A stretch of 64,000 nucleotides of DNA from Harmonia axyridis (taxonomy: Eukaryota; Arthropoda; Insecta; Coleoptera; Coccinellidae). This document shows positions 35,525 to 50,300 of this stretch, in pieces (position 1 is the first letter of the stretch; every line of letters starts with the position of its first letter). The notes below the pieces were generated by a model. It was given only the letters and a program-made list of their open reading frames with translations. It was not told where the DNA came from and ran no database searches. The position numbers and the translations under genes were made by a program. Where the stretch lies: the NCBI RefSeq assembly GCF_914767665.1, contig NC_059502.1, positions 44,875,812 through 44,939,811 of the forward strand. The letters run 5' to 3'.

Positions 35525-36736
35525 TTTTGTTTGTTTTTTTTGAAGAAATTTCTTTTCCTAAAACTTAAATTAAATTTTTGCAAGAACTACCATCTCAGAA
35601 GGAAAAAAAGATCGTCTTCGTGAAAATTCCAATCAACCATAAACAGTATTAGCTATTTCAGGACTTTGGACTCTTTATTCCTTTTTCTTTGCTCTTCAAA
35701 TCAGGTGAATTTCGCTCAATGTAATAAAAAAAACTTGACCAAACTTTATAATTTTCCCCTGTGTTCAGCGGCGCTACGTTCTCCTACTTCTGTAACCTAG
35801 ATAAATGAGGATATTTTGGAAGATCGTACTTCATGCACTCGAATCATGTAATTTTTTTTTGTTTCACAAAAATCACAAATATACCAGTCATGAACTCTGA
35901 ATTAACCTATATCTATAATGACCCAGAACAAAACACTCATTAATTTCCGTTTTATAACCTATTATTCCTTTTCCTGGGTCAGAACAATTTTTTTGGAGAA
36001 TTCTCGTCTCTGATTACTATAAAATTTCTTTTTTCTATTGGTCCTCTAATTCACTTGAAAATAAAAACTTAGTTGAATAATTACTCAAAAAAAAGTTCTG
36101 TCCAAGGTCAGATTGGATTTCTTCAAATTTTATTATCCTGGATATTAGACATGAGAACTCAGAATATATTGAATTTCTCTCTTACTACAGTTAAAGGTCT
36201 GTGCTTATAATTTACATCTGGTGTACGCTAGTAGTTTCGATTGTCTGGGATACCAACTATTCAATGGCATAGGCCTCGATTTGGTAACATTTTGGATGTT
36301 CCACCATTTACTAATGTAAATGACTAAAACCTCTAGAATTTGCTTCTGAATAAGGATTGGTCAAGTCTATTCAATTCTTTTACATTTTTAGACCTCAGAT
36401 TTAAAAGAATAGAAAAATTCGTCGTTTCGCAATTCAGAATCAAATAATAATTGACCAATGAAATAGAGTAATGTCTAGAAATGACAATGCATATGAAATA
36501 TGAAAGCAAGGTTTCAAATGAATAAACTCTGCAATCGATTAAAAAGACGGCATTAAATTTCGAATGTAGAATCTTATATTGTTATTATTACAACTCTTTA
36601 TTGCTAAATTCATATGTTAGAATCTTATATTCAATTTTTATATTTTTTTATTTATAAAATCCCAATTCTATTCATGTTTCTTTGGACGAATACCAGTTTC
36701 TACTATGAAATGAATAATTACAATTCAATTGTATCT
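35525..36736. other. Noncoding 3' flank of U2
   Basis: Colinear with 11180-12388 of U1, with a few substitutions. No supported gene or RNA was found. The same TGACCCAG/CTGGGTCA hairpin is present near 35919-35981. Confidence 0.6.
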
Positions 36737-39199
36737 ATGAGGGACTGTTCTTATTCCCTTCTTTTTGTTTAATCAACAATTATCCAAGTAAGCCATTTCA
36801 CATTGTTGATTTTCTTGGACTAGGATGTCACGCAGCTAGCTATAATCTCCCATGTGGTAAGGTCAATTGCTGCTGTAACCACAATTGGACGGCTGACTTC
36901 TGTTGTTGATTTCATTTGTTTATTATTTCCTTCAATGTTTCTCATTCTAACACTTCTCATCGTATTGCACAGGGACGAAAGCTTGACACACGTGTCTATG
37001 GAAACCACATTGGTATAAGGAACTGTTCTTATTCCCTCCTTTCTGTATAATGATCAATTATCCAAGTAAGCCATTCCACATTGTTGATTTTCTTGGACTC
37101 GGATGACACGCAGGTAGCTATAATCTCCCACGTGGTAAGGTCAATTGCTGCTGTAACCACAAATGCACGACTGACTTCTGTTGTTGATTTCATTTGTTTG
37201 TTATTTCCTTCAATGTTTCTCATTCTAACACTTTTCATCGTATTGCACAGGGACGAAAGCTTGACACACGTGTCTAAAGAAACCACTTTTTTTGTTTAAT
37301 CAACAATTATCCAAGTAGGCCATTCCACATTGTTGATTTTCTTGGACTCGGATGTCACGCAGGTAGCTATAATCTCCCACGTGGTAAGGTCAATTGCTGC
37401 TGTAACCACAAATGCAATACTGACTTCTAATGTTGATTTCATTCGTTTGTTATTTTCTTCAATGTTTCTCATTCTAACACTTTTCATCGTATTGCACAGG
37501 GACGAAAGCTTGACACGCGTGTCTAAGGAAACCACTTTGGTTTAAGGGACTGTTCTTATTCATTCCTTTCTGTATAATGATCAATTATCCAAGTAAGCCA
37601 TTCCACATTGTTGATTTTCTTGGACTCGGATGACACGCAGGTAGCTATAATCTCCCACGTGGTAAGGTCAATTGCTGCTGTAACCACAAATGCACGACAG
37701 ACTTCTGTTGTGGATTTCATTCGTTTGTTATTTTCTTCAATGTTTCTCATTCTAACACTTTTCATCGTATTGCACAGGGACGAAAGCTTGACACGCGTGT
37801 CTAAGGAAACCACTTTGGTATAAGGGACTGTTCTTATTCCCTTCTTTTTGTTTAATGAACAATTATCCAAGTAAGCCATTCCACATTGTTGATTTTCTTG
37901 GACTCGGATGTCACGCAGGTAGCTAGAATCTCCCACGTGGTAAGGTCAATTGCTGCTGTAACCACAAATGCACGACTGACTTCTGTTGTTGATTTCATTT
38001 GTTTGTTTCTTCCTTCTATGTTTCTCATTCTTACACTTTTCATCATATTGCACAAGGACCAAAGCTTGACACACGTGTCTATGGAAACCACATTGGTATA
38101 AGGGACTGTTCTTACTTCATTCTTTCTGTATAATGATCAATTATCCAAGTAAGTCATTCCACATTGTTGATTTTCTTGGACTCGGATGTCACGCAGGTAG
38201 GTATAATCTCCCACGTGGTAAGGTCAATTGCTGCTGAAACCACAAATGCACGACTGACTTCTGTTGTTGATTCCATTTGTTTGTTATTTCCTTCAATGTT
38301 TCTCATTCTAACACTTTTCATCGTATTGCACAGGGACGAAAGCTTGACACACGTGTCTAAGGAAACCACTTTGGTTTAAGGGACTGTTCTTATTCCCTTC
38401 TTTTTGTTTAATGAACAATTATCCAAGTAAGCCATTCCACATTGTTGATTTTCTTGGACTCGGATGTCACGCAGGTAGCTATAATCTCCCACGTGGTAAG
38501 GTCAATTGCTGCTGTAACCACAAATGCACGACTGACTTCTGTTGTTGATTTCATTTGTTTGTTATTTCCTTCTATGTTTCACATTCTAACACTTTTCATC
38601 GTATTGCACAGGGACGAAAGCTTGACACACGTGTCTAAGGAAACCACTTTGGTATAAGAACTGTTCTTATTCCCTTCTTTTTGTTTAATGAACAATTATC
38701 CAAGTAAGCCATTCCACATTGTTGATTTTTTTGGACTCGGATGACAGGCAGGTAGCTATAATCTATTACGTGGTAAGCTCAATTGCTGCTGTAACCACAA
38801 ATGCACGACTGACTTCTGTTGTTGATTTCATTTGTTTGTTATTTCCTTCAATGTTTGTCATTCTAACACTTCTCATCGTATTGCACAGGGACGAAAGCTT
38901 GACAAACGTGTCTAAGGAAACCACTTTGGTATAAGGAACTGTGCTTATTCCCTTCTTTTTGTCTAATGAACAATTATCCAAGTAAGCCATTCCACATTGT
39001 TGATTTTTTTGGACTCGGATGACAGGCAGGTAGCTATAATCTTTTACGTGGTAAGCTCAATTGCTGCTGTAACCACAAATGCACGACTGACTTCTGTTGT
39101 TGATTTCATTTGTTTGTTATTTCCTTCTATGTTTCTCATTCTAACACTTTTCATCGTATTGCACAGGGACGAAAGCTTGACACGCGTGTCTTAAGAAAC

Positions 39200-42100
39200 C
39201 ACTTTGGTATGAGGGACTGTTCTTATTCCCTTCTTTTTGTTTAATGAACAATTATCCAAGTAAGCCATTCCACATTGTTGATTATCTTGGACTCGGATGT
39301 CACGCAGGTAGCTATAATCTCCCACGTGGTGAGGTCAATTGCTGCTGTAACCACAAATGCACGACTGACTTCTAATGTTGATTTCATTTGTTTGTTATTT
39401 CCTTCAATGTTTCTCATTCTAACACTTCTCATCGTATTGCACAGGGACGAAAGCTTGACACACGTGTCTAAGGAAACCACTTTGGTATAAGGGACTGTTC
39501 TTATTCCCTTCTTTTTGTTCAATCAACAATTATCCAAGTAAGCCATTCCACATTGTTGATTTTCTTGGACTCGGATGACAAGCGGGTAGCTATAATCTCC
39601 CACGTGGTAAGGTCAATTGCTGCTGTAACCACAAATGCACGACTGACTTCTGTTGTTGATTTCATTTGTTTGTTATTTCCTTGTATGTTTCTCATTCTAA
39701 CACTTTTCATCGTATTGCACAGGGACGAAAGCTTGACACACGTGTCTAAAGAAACCACTTTTTTTTGTTTAATCAACAATTATCCAAGTAGGCCATTCCA
39801 CATTGTTGATTTTCTTGGACTCGGATGTCACGCAGGTAGCTATAATCTCCCACGTGGTAAGGTCAATTGCTGCTGTAACCACAAATGCAACACTGACTTC
39901 TAATGTTGATTTCATTCGTTTGTTATTTTCTTCAATGTTTCTCATTCTAACACTTTTCATCGTATTGCACAGGGACGAAAGCTTGACACGCGTGTATAAA
40001 AGAAACCACTTTGGTATAAGGGACTGTTCTTATTCACTACGTGTGTACCACATTGTTGATTATCTTGGACTCGGATGTCACGCAGGTAGCTATAATCTCC
40101 CACGTGGTAAGGTCAATTGCTGCTGTAACCACAAATGCACGACTGACTTCTAATGTTGATTTCATTTGTTTGTTATTTCCTTCAATGTTTCTCATTCTAA
40201 CACTTCTCATCGTATTGCACAGGGACGAAAGCTTGACACACGTGTCTAAGGAAACCACTTTGGTATAAGGGACTGTTCTTATTCCCTTCTTTTTGTTCAA
40301 TCAACAATTATCCAAGTAAGCCATTCCACATTGTTGATTTCATTGGACTCGAATGTCACGCAGGTAGCTATAATCTCCCACGTGGTAAGGTCAATTGCTG
40401 CTGTAACCACAAATGCACGACTGACTTCTGTTGTTGATTTCATTTGTTTGTTATTTCCTTCTATGTTTCTCATTCTAACACTTTACGAAAGCTTGACACG
40501 CGTGTCTAAGGAAACCACTTTGGTATAAGGGACTGTTCTTACACGTTTTGTTTAATGAACAATTATCCAAGTAAGCCATTCCACATTGTTGATTTTCTTG
40601 GACTCGGATGTCACGCAGGTAGCTATAATCTCCCACGTGGTAAGGTCAATTGCTGCTGTAACCACAAATGCACGACTGACTTCTGTTGTTGATTTCATTT
40701 GTTTGTTATTTCCTTCTATGTTTCTCATTCTAACACTTTTCATCGTATTGCACAGGGACGAAAGCTTGACACAGGTGTCTAAGGAAACCACTTTGGTATA
40801 AGGGACTGTTCTTATTCCCTTCTTTTTGTTTAATGAACAATTATCCAAGTAAGCCATTCCACATTGTTGATTTTCTTGGACTCGGATGACACGCGGGTAG
40901 CTATAATCTCCCACGTGGTAAGGTCAATTGCTGCTGTAACCACAATTGGACGGCTGACTTCTGTTGTTGATTTCATTTGTTTGTTATTTCCTTCAATTTT
41001 TCTCATTCTAACACTTCTCATCGTATTGCACAGGGACGAAAGCTTGACACACGTGTCTATGGAAACCACATCGGTAAAAGGGACTGTTCTTACTTTATTC
41101 TTTCTGTATGATGATCAATTATCCAAGTAAGCCATTCCACATTGTTGATTTTCTTGGACTCGGATGACACGCAGGTAGCTATAATCTGTAACGTGGTAAG
41201 GTCAATTGCTGCTGTAACCACAAATGCACGACTGACTTCTGTTGTTGATTTCATTTGTTTGTTATTTCCTTCAATGTTTCTCATTCTAACACTTTTCATC
41301 GTATTGCACAGGGACGAAAGCTTGACACACGTGTCTAAGGAAACCACTTTGGTATAAGGGACTGTTCTTATTCAATTCTTTTTGTTTAATGAACAATTAT
41401 CCAAGTAAGCCGTTCCACATTGTTGATTTTCTTGGACTCGGATGTCACGCAGGTAGCTATAATCTCCCACGTGGTAAGGTCAATTGCTGCTGTAACCACA
41501 AATGCACGACTGACTTCTGTTGTTGATTTCATTCGTTTGTTATTTTCTTCAATGTTTCTCATTCTAACACTTTTCATCGTATTGCACAGGGACGAAAGCT
41601 TGACACACGTGTCTATGGAAACCACATTAGTATAAGGGACTGTTCTTACTTCATTCTTTCTGTATAATGATCAATTATCCAAGTAAGCCATTCCACATTG
41701 TTGATTTTCTTGGACTCGGATGTCACGCAGGTAGCTACAATCTCCCACGTGGTAAGGTCAATTGCTGCTGTAATCACAAATGCACGACTGACTTCTGTTG
41801 TTGATTTGATTTGTTTGTTATTTCCTTCGATGTTTCTCATTCTAACACTTCTCATCGTATTGCACAGGGACGAAAGCTTGACACACGTGTCTATGGAAAC
41901 CACTTTGGTATAAGGAACTGTTCTTATTCCCTTCTTTTTGTTTAATGAACAATTATCCAAGTAAGCCGTTCCACATTGTTGATTTTCTTGGGCTCGGATG
42001 TCACGCAGGTAGCTGTAATCTCCCACGTGGTAAGGTCAATTGCTGCTGTAACCACGAATGCACGACTGACTTCTGTTGTTGATTTCATTCGTTTGTTATT

Positions 42101-43200
42101 TTCTTCAATGTTTCTCATTCTAACACTTTTCATCGTATTGCACAGTGACGAAAGCTTGACACACGTGTCTAAGGAAACCACTTTGGTATGAGGGACTGCT
42201 CTTCTTCCATTTTTTCTTTTTGATGAACAATTATCCAAGTAAGCCATTCCACATTGTTGATTTTCTTGGACTAGGATGTCACGCAGCTAGCTATAATCTC
42301 CCACGTGGTGAGGTCAATTGCTGCTGTAACCACAAATGCACGACTGACTTCTGTTGTTGATTTCATTTGTTTGTTATTTCCTTCTATGTTTCTCATTTTA
42401 ACACTTCTCATCGTATTGCACAGGGACGAAAGCTTGACACACGTGTCTAAGGAAACCACTTTGGTATGAGGGAGTGTTCTTATTCCCTTCTTTTTGTTCA
42501 ATCAACAATTATCCAAGTAAGCCATTTCACATTGTTGATTTTCTTGGACTCGAATGTCACGCAGGTAGCTATAATCTCCCACGTGGTGAGGTCAATTGCT
42601 GCTGTAACCACAAATGCACGACTGACTTCTGTTGTTGATTTCATTTATTTGTTATTTCCTTCTATGTTTCTCATTCTAACACTTTTCATCGTATTGCACA
42701 GGGACGAAAGCTTGACACACGTGTCTAAGGAAACCACTTTGGTATATGGGACTGTTCTTATTCTCTTTTTTTTGTTTAATCAACAATTATCCAAGTAGGC
42801 CATTCCACATTGTTGATTATCTTGGACTCGGATGTCACGCAGGTAGCTATAATCTCCCACGTGGTAAGGTCAATTGCTGCTGTAATCACAAATGCACGAC
42901 TGACTTCTGTTGTTGATTTGATTTGTTTGTTATTTCCTTCAATGTTTCTCATTCTAACACTTCTCATCGTATTGCACAGGGACGAAAGCTTGACACACGT
43001 GTCTATGGAAACCACATTGGTATAAGGGACTGTTCTTATTCCCTTCTTTTTGTTTAATGATCAATTATCCAAGTAAGCCATTCCACATTGTTGATTTTCT
43101 TCGACTCGGATGTCACGCAGGTAGCTTAAATCTCCCACGTGGTGAGGTCAATTGCTGCTGTAATCACAAATGCACGACTGACTTCTGTTGTTGATTTCAT
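39200..43200 (-). repeat. 4-kb satellite segment, source or copy of 51.6-55.6 kb
   Basis: Variant monomers from 39553 to 42810 recur in the same order at 51981-55220, at a spacing of 12428 bp, falling to 12410 after the 18-bp loss near 54828. Markers include the unit with 'ataatctgtaacgtgg' (41185/53613), the 'gggctcggatg' unit (41990/54418) and 'cttcgactcgg' (43100/55510). Edges are approximate. The similarity shows long-range copying within the array, not strict tandem turnover. Confidence 0.75.
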
Positions 43201-44319
43201 TTGTTTGTTTTTTCCTTCTATGTTTCTCATTCTTACACTTTTCATCGTATTGCATAGGGACGAAAGCTCGACACTCGTGTCTATGGAAACCACATTGGTA
43301 TAAGGGACTGTTCTCACTTCATTCTTTCTGATTAATGATCAATTATCCAAGTAAGCCATTCCACATTGTAGATTTTCTTGGACTCGGATGTCACGCTGGT
43401 AGCACTTTTCATCGTATTGCACAGGGACGAAAGCTTGACACACGTGTCTATGGAAACCACATTGGTATAAGGGACTGTTCTTACTTCATTCTTTCTGTAT
43501 AATGATCAATTATCCAAGTAAGTCATTCCACATTGTTGATTTTCTTGGACTCGGATGTCACGCAGGTAGCTATAATCTCCCACGTGGTAAGGTCAATTGC
43601 TGCTGTAATCACAAATGCACGACTGACTTCTGTTGTTGATTTCATTTGTTTGTTATTTCCTTCAATGTTTCTCATTCTAACACTTCTCATCGTATTGCAC
43701 AGGGACGAAAGCTTGACACACGTGTCTATGGAAACCACTTTGGTATAAGGGACTGTTCTTATTCCCTTCTTTTTGTTTAATGAACAATTATCCAAGTAAG
43801 CCATTCCACATTGTTGATTTTCTTGGACTCGGATGACAGGCAGGTAGCTATAATCTTTTACGTGGTAAGCTCAATTGCTGCTGTAATCACAAATGCACGA
43901 CTGACTTCTGTTGTTGATTTCATTTGTTTGTTATTTCCTTCAATGTTTCTCATTCTAACACTTTTCATCGTATTGCACAGGGACGAAAGCTTGACACACG
44001 TGTCTAAGGAAACCACTTTGGTATAAGGGACTGTTCTTATTCCCTTCTTTTTGTTTAATGAACAATTATCCAAGTAAGCCGTTCCATATTGTTGATTTTC
44101 TTGGGCTCGGATGTCACACAGGTAGCTGTAATCTCCCACGTGGTAAGGTCAATTGCTGCTGTAACCACAAATGCACGACTGACTTCTGTTGTTGATTTCA
44201 TTTGTTTGTTATTTCCTTCTATGTTTCTCATTCTAACACTTTTCATCGTATTGCACAGGGACGAAAGCTTGACACGCGTGTCTTAAGAAACCACTTTGGT
44301 ATAAGGGACTGTTCTTATT

Positions 44320-47300
44320 CCCTTCTTTTTGTTTAATGAACAATTATCCAAGTAAGCCATTCCACATTGTTGATTTTCTTGGACTCGGATGACAGGCAGG
44401 TAGCTATAATCTTTTACGTGGTAAGCTCAATTGCTGCTGTAACCACAAATGCACGACTGACTTCTGTTGTTGATTTCATTTGTTTGTTATTTCCTTCTAT
44501 GTTTCTCATTCTAACACTTTTCATCGTATTGCACAGGGACGAAAGCTTGACACGCGTGTCTAAGGAAACCACTTTGGTATGAGGGACTGTTCTTATTCCC
44601 TTCTTTTTGTTTAATGAACAATTATCCAAGTAAGCCATTCCACATTGTTGATTTTCTTGGACTCGGATGTCACGCAGGTAGCTATAATCTCCCACGTGGT
44701 AAGGTCAATTGCTGCTGTAACCACAAATGCACGACTGACTTCTGTTGTTGATTTCATTTGTTTGTTATTTCCTTCTATGTTTCACATTCTAACACTTTTC
44801 ATCGTATTGCACAGGGACGAAAGCTTGACACACGTGTCTAAGGAAACCACTTTGGTATAAGAACTGTTCTTATTCCCTTCTTTTTGTTTAATGAACAATT
44901 ATCCAAGTAAGCCATTCCACATTGTTGATTTTTTTGGACTCGGATGACAGGCAGGTAGCTATAATCTTTTACGTGGTAAGCTCAATTGCTGCTGTAACCA
45001 CAAATGCACGACTGACTTCTGTTGTTGATTTCATTTGTTTGTTATTTCCTTCAATGTTTGTCATTCTAACACTTCTCATCGTATTGCACAGGGACGAAAG
45101 CTTGACAAACGTGTCTAAGGAAACCACTTTGGTATAAGGAACTGTTCTTATTCCCTTCTTTTTGTCTAATGAACAATTATCCAAGTAAGCCATTCCACAT
45201 TGTTGATTTTTTTGGACTCGGATGACAGGCAGGTAGCTATAATCTTTTACGTGGTAAGCTCAATTGCTGCTGTAACCACAAATGCACGACTGACTTCTGT
45301 TGTTGATTTCATTTGTTTGTTATTTCCTTCTATGTTTCTCATTCTAACACTTTTCATCGTATTGCACAGGGACGAAAGCTTGACACGCGTGTCTTAAGAA
45401 ACCACTTTGGTATAAGGGACTGTTCTTATTCCCTTCTTTTTGTTTAATGAACAATTATCCAAGTAAGCCATTCCACATTGTTGATTTTCTTGGACTCGGA
45501 TGACAGGCAGGTAGCTATAATCTTTTACGTGGTAAGCCCAATTGCTGCTGTAACCACAAATGCACGACTGACTTCTGTTGTTGATTTCATTTGTTTGTTA
45601 TTTCCTTCTATGTTTCTCATTCTAACACTTTTCATCGTATTGCACAGGGACGAAAGCTTGACACACGTGTCTAAGGAAACCACTTTGGTATAAGGGACTG
45701 TTCTTATTCACTACGTGTGTACCACATTGTTGATTATCTTGGACTCGGATGTCACGCAGGTAGCTATAATCTCCCACGTGGTAAGGTCAATTGCTGCTGT
45801 AACCACAAATGCACGACTGACTTCTAATGTTGATTTCATTTGTTTGTTATTTCCTTCAATGTTTCTCATTCTAACACTTCTCATCGTATTGCACAGGGAC
45901 GAAAGCTTGACACATGTGTCTAAGGAAACCACTTTGGTATAAGGGACTGCTCTTATTCCCTTCTTTTTGTTCAATCAACAATTATCCAAGTAAGCCATTC
46001 CACATTGTTGATTTTCTTGGACTCGGATGACACGCGGGTAGCTATAATCTCCCACGTGGTAAGGTCAATTGCTGCTGTAACCACAAATGCACGACTGACT
46101 TCTGTTGTTGATTTCATTTGTTTGTTATTTCCTTCTATGTTTCTCATTCTAACACTTTTCATCGTATTGCACAGGGACGAAAGCTTGACACACGTGTCTA
46201 AAGAAACCACTTTTTTTTGTTTAATCAACAATTATCCAAGTAGGCCATTCCACATTGTTGATTTTCTTGGACTCGGATGTCACGCAGGTAGCTATAATCT
46301 CCCACGTGGTAAGGTCAATTGCTGCTGTAACCACAAATGCAATACTGACTTCTAATGTTGATTTCATTCGTTTGTTATTTCCTTCAATGTTTCTCATTCT
46401 AACACTTTTCATCGTATTGCACAGGGACGAAAGCTTGACACGCGTGTATAAAAGAAACCACTTTGGTATAAGGGACTGTTCTTATTCACTACGTGTGTAC
46501 CACATTGTTGATTATCTTGGACTCGGATGTCACGCAGGTAGCTATAATCTCCCACGTGGTAAGGTCAATTGCTGCTGTAACCACAAATGCACGACTGACT
46601 TCTAATGTTGATTTCATTTGTTTGTTATTTCCTTCAATGTTTCTCATTCTAACACTTCTCATCGTATTGCACAGGGACGAAAGCTTGACACACGTGTCTA
46701 AGGAAACTACTTTGGTATAAGGGACTGTTCTTATTCCCTTCTTTTTGTTCAATCAACAATTATCCAAGTAAGCCATTCCACATTGTTGATTTCATTGGAC
46801 TCGAATGTCACGCAGGTAGCTATAATCTCCCACGTGGTAAGGTCAATTGCTGCTGTAACCACAAATGCACGACTGACTTCTGTTGTTGATTTCATTTGTT
46901 TGTTATTTCCTTCTATGTTTCTCATTCTAACACTTTACGAAAGCTTGACACGCGTGTCTAAGGAAACCACTTTGGTATAAGGGACTGTTCTTACACGTTT
47001 TGTTTAATGAACAATTATCCAAGTGAGCCATTCCACATTGTTGATTTTCTTGGACTCGGATGTCACGCAGGTAGCTATAATCTCCCACGTGGTAAGGTCA
47101 ATTGCTGCTGTAACCACAATTGGACGGCTGACTTCTGTTGTTGATTTCATTTGTTTGTTATTTCCTTCAATGTTTCTCATTCTAACACTTCTCATCGTAT
47201 TGCACAGGGACGAAAGCTTGACACACGTGTCTATGGAAACCACATCGGTATAAGGGACTGTTCTTACTTCATTCTTTCTGTATGATGATCAATTATCCAA

Positions 47301-50300
47301 GTAAGCCATTCCACATTGTTGATTTTCTTGGACTCGGATGACAGGCAGGTAGCTATAATCTTTTACGTGGTAAGCTCAATTGCTGCTGTAACCACAAATG
47401 CACGACTGACTTCTGTTGTTGATTTCATTTGTTTGTTATTTCCTTCTATGTTTCTCATTCTAACACTTTTCATCGTATTGCACAGGGACGAAAGCTTGAC
47501 ACGCGTGTCTAAGGAAACCACTTTGGTATGAGGGACTGTTCTTATTCCCTTCTTTTTGTTTAATGAACAATTATCCAAGTAAGCCATTCCACATTGTTGA
47601 TTTCATTTGTTTGTTATTTCCTTCTATGTTTCACATTCTAACACTTTTCATCGTATTGCACAGGGACGAAAGCTTGACACACGTGTCTAAGGAAACCACT
47701 TTGGTATAAGAACTGTTCTTATTCCCTTCTTTTTGTTTAATGAACAATTATCCAAGTAAGCCATTCCACATTGTTGATTTTTTTGGACTCGGATGACAGG
47801 CAGGTAGCTATAATCTTTTACGTGGTAAGCTCAATTGCTGCTGTAACCACAAATGCACGACTGACTTCTGTTGTTGATTTCATTTGTTTGTTATTTCCTT
47901 CAATGTTTGTCATTCTAACACTTCTCATCGTATTGCACAAGGACGAAAGCTTGACAAACGTGTCTAAGGAAACCACTTTGGTATAAGGAACTGTTCTTAT
48001 TCCCTTCTTTTTGTCTAATGAACAATTATCCAAGTAAGCCATTCCACATTGTTGATTTTTTTGGACTCGGATGACAGGCAGGTAGCTATAATCTTTTACG
48101 TGGTAAGCTCAATTGCTGCTGTAACCACAAATGCACGACTGACTTCTGTTGTTGATTTCATTTGTTTGTTATTTCCTTCTATGTTTCTCATTCTAACACT
48201 TTTCATCGTATTGCACAGGGACGAAAGCTTGACACGCGTGTCTTAAGAAACCACTTTGGTATAAGGGACTGTTCTTATTCCCTTCTTTTTGTTTAATGAA
48301 CAATTATCCAAGTAAGCCATTCCACATTGTTGATTTTCTTGGACTCGGATGACAGGCAGGTAGCTATAATCTTTTACGTGGTAAGCTCAATTGCTGCTGT
48401 AACCACAAATGCACGACTGACTTCTGTTGTTGATTTCATTTGTTTGTTATTTCCTTCTATGTTTCTCATTCTAACACTTTTCATCGTATTGCACAGGGAC
48501 GAAAGCTTGACACACGTGTCTAAGGAAACCACTTTGGTATAAGGGACTGTTCTTATTCACTACGTGTGTACCACATTGTTGATTATCTTGGACTCGGATG
48601 TCACGCAGGTAGCTATAATCTCCCACGTGGTAAGGTCAATTGCTGCTGTAACCACAAATGCACGACTGACTTCTAATGTTGATTTCATTTGTTTGTTATT
48701 TCCTTCAATGTTTCTCATTCTAACACTTCTCATCGTATTGCACAGGGACGAAAGCTTGACACATGTGTCTAAGGAAACCACTTTGGTATAAGGGACTGTT
48801 CTTATTCCCTTCTTTTTGTTCAATCAACAATTATCCAAGTAAGCCATTCCACATTGTTGATTTTCTTGGACTCGGATGACACGCGGGTAGCTATAATCTC
48901 CCACGTGGTAAGGTCCATTGCTGCTGTAACCACAAATGCACGACTGACTTCTGTTGTTGATTTCATTTGTTTGTTATTTCCTTCTATGTTTCTCATTCTA
49001 ACACTTTTCATCGTATTGCACAGGGACGAAAGCTTGACACACGTGTCTAAAGAAACCACTTTTTTTTGTTTAATCAACAATTATCCAAGTAGGCCATTCC
49101 ACATTGTTGATTCTCTTGGACTCGGATGTCACGCAGGTAGCTATAATCTCCCACGTGGTAAGGTCAATTGCTGCTGTAACCACAAATGCAATACTGACTT
49201 CTAATGTTGATTTCATTCGTTTGTTATTTTCTTCAATGTTTCTCATTCTAACACTTTTCATCGTATTGCACAGGGACGAAAGCTTGACACGCGTGTATAA
49301 AAGAAACCACTTTGGTATAAGGGACTGTTCTTATTCACTACGTGTGTACCACATTGTTGATTATCTTGGACTCGGATGTCACGCAGGTAGCTATAATCTC
49401 CCACGTGGTAAGGTCAATTGCTGCTGTAACCACAAATGCACGACTGACTTCTAATGTTGATTTCATTTGTTTGTTATTTCCTTCAATGTTTCTCATTCTA
49501 ACACTTCTCATCGTATTGCACAGGGACGAAAGCTTGACACACGTGTCTAAGGAAACTACTTTGGTATAAGGGACTGTTCTTATTCCCTTCTTTTTGTTCA
49601 ATCAACAATTATCCAAGTAAGCCATTCCACATTGTTGATTTCATTGGACTCGAATGTCACGCAGGTAGCTATAATCTCCCACGTAGTAAGGTCAATTGCT
49701 GCTGTAACCACAAATGCACGACTGACTTCTGTTGTTGATTTCATTTGTTTGTTATTTCCTTCTATGTTTCTCATTCTAACACTTTACGAAAGCTTGACAC
49801 GCGTGTCTAAGGAAACCACTTTGGTATAAGGGACTGTTCTTACACGTTTTGTTTAATGAACAATTATCCAAGTAAGCCATTCCACATTGTTGATTTTCTT
49901 GGACTCGGATGTCACGCAGGTAGCTATAATCTCCCACGTGGTAAGGTCAATTGCTGCTGTAACCACAAATGCACGACTGACTTCTGTTGTTGATTTCATT
50001 TGTTTGTTATTTCCTTCTATGTTTCTCATTCTAACACTTTTCATCGTATTGCACAGGGACGAAAGCTTGACACAGGTGTCTAAGGAAACCACTTTGGTAT
50101 AAGGGACTGTTCTTATTCCCTTCTTTTTGTTTAATGAACAATTATCCAAGTAAGCCATTCCACATTGTTGATTTTCTTGGACTCGGATGACACGCGGGTA
50201 GCTATAATCTCCCACGTGGTAAGGTCAATTGCTGCTGTAACCACAATTGGACGGCTGACTTCTGTTGTTGATTTCATTTGTTTGTTATTTCCTTCAATGT

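Larger units (their letters stand above)
32479..36736. other. U2: second copy of the non-satellite segment
   Basis: Colinear with U1 over its whole length, with the same left (ACCACG|AAAACTCC) and right ('attgtatct'|atgagggactg) junctions. It is about 440 bp shorter, mainly because of one 445-bp deletion in the terminal USP10-like exon. Scattered substitutions separate the two. The 83-bp repeats are at 32477-32559 and from 33176. The interval from 32736 to 33699 is otherwise noncoding. Confidence 0.9.
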
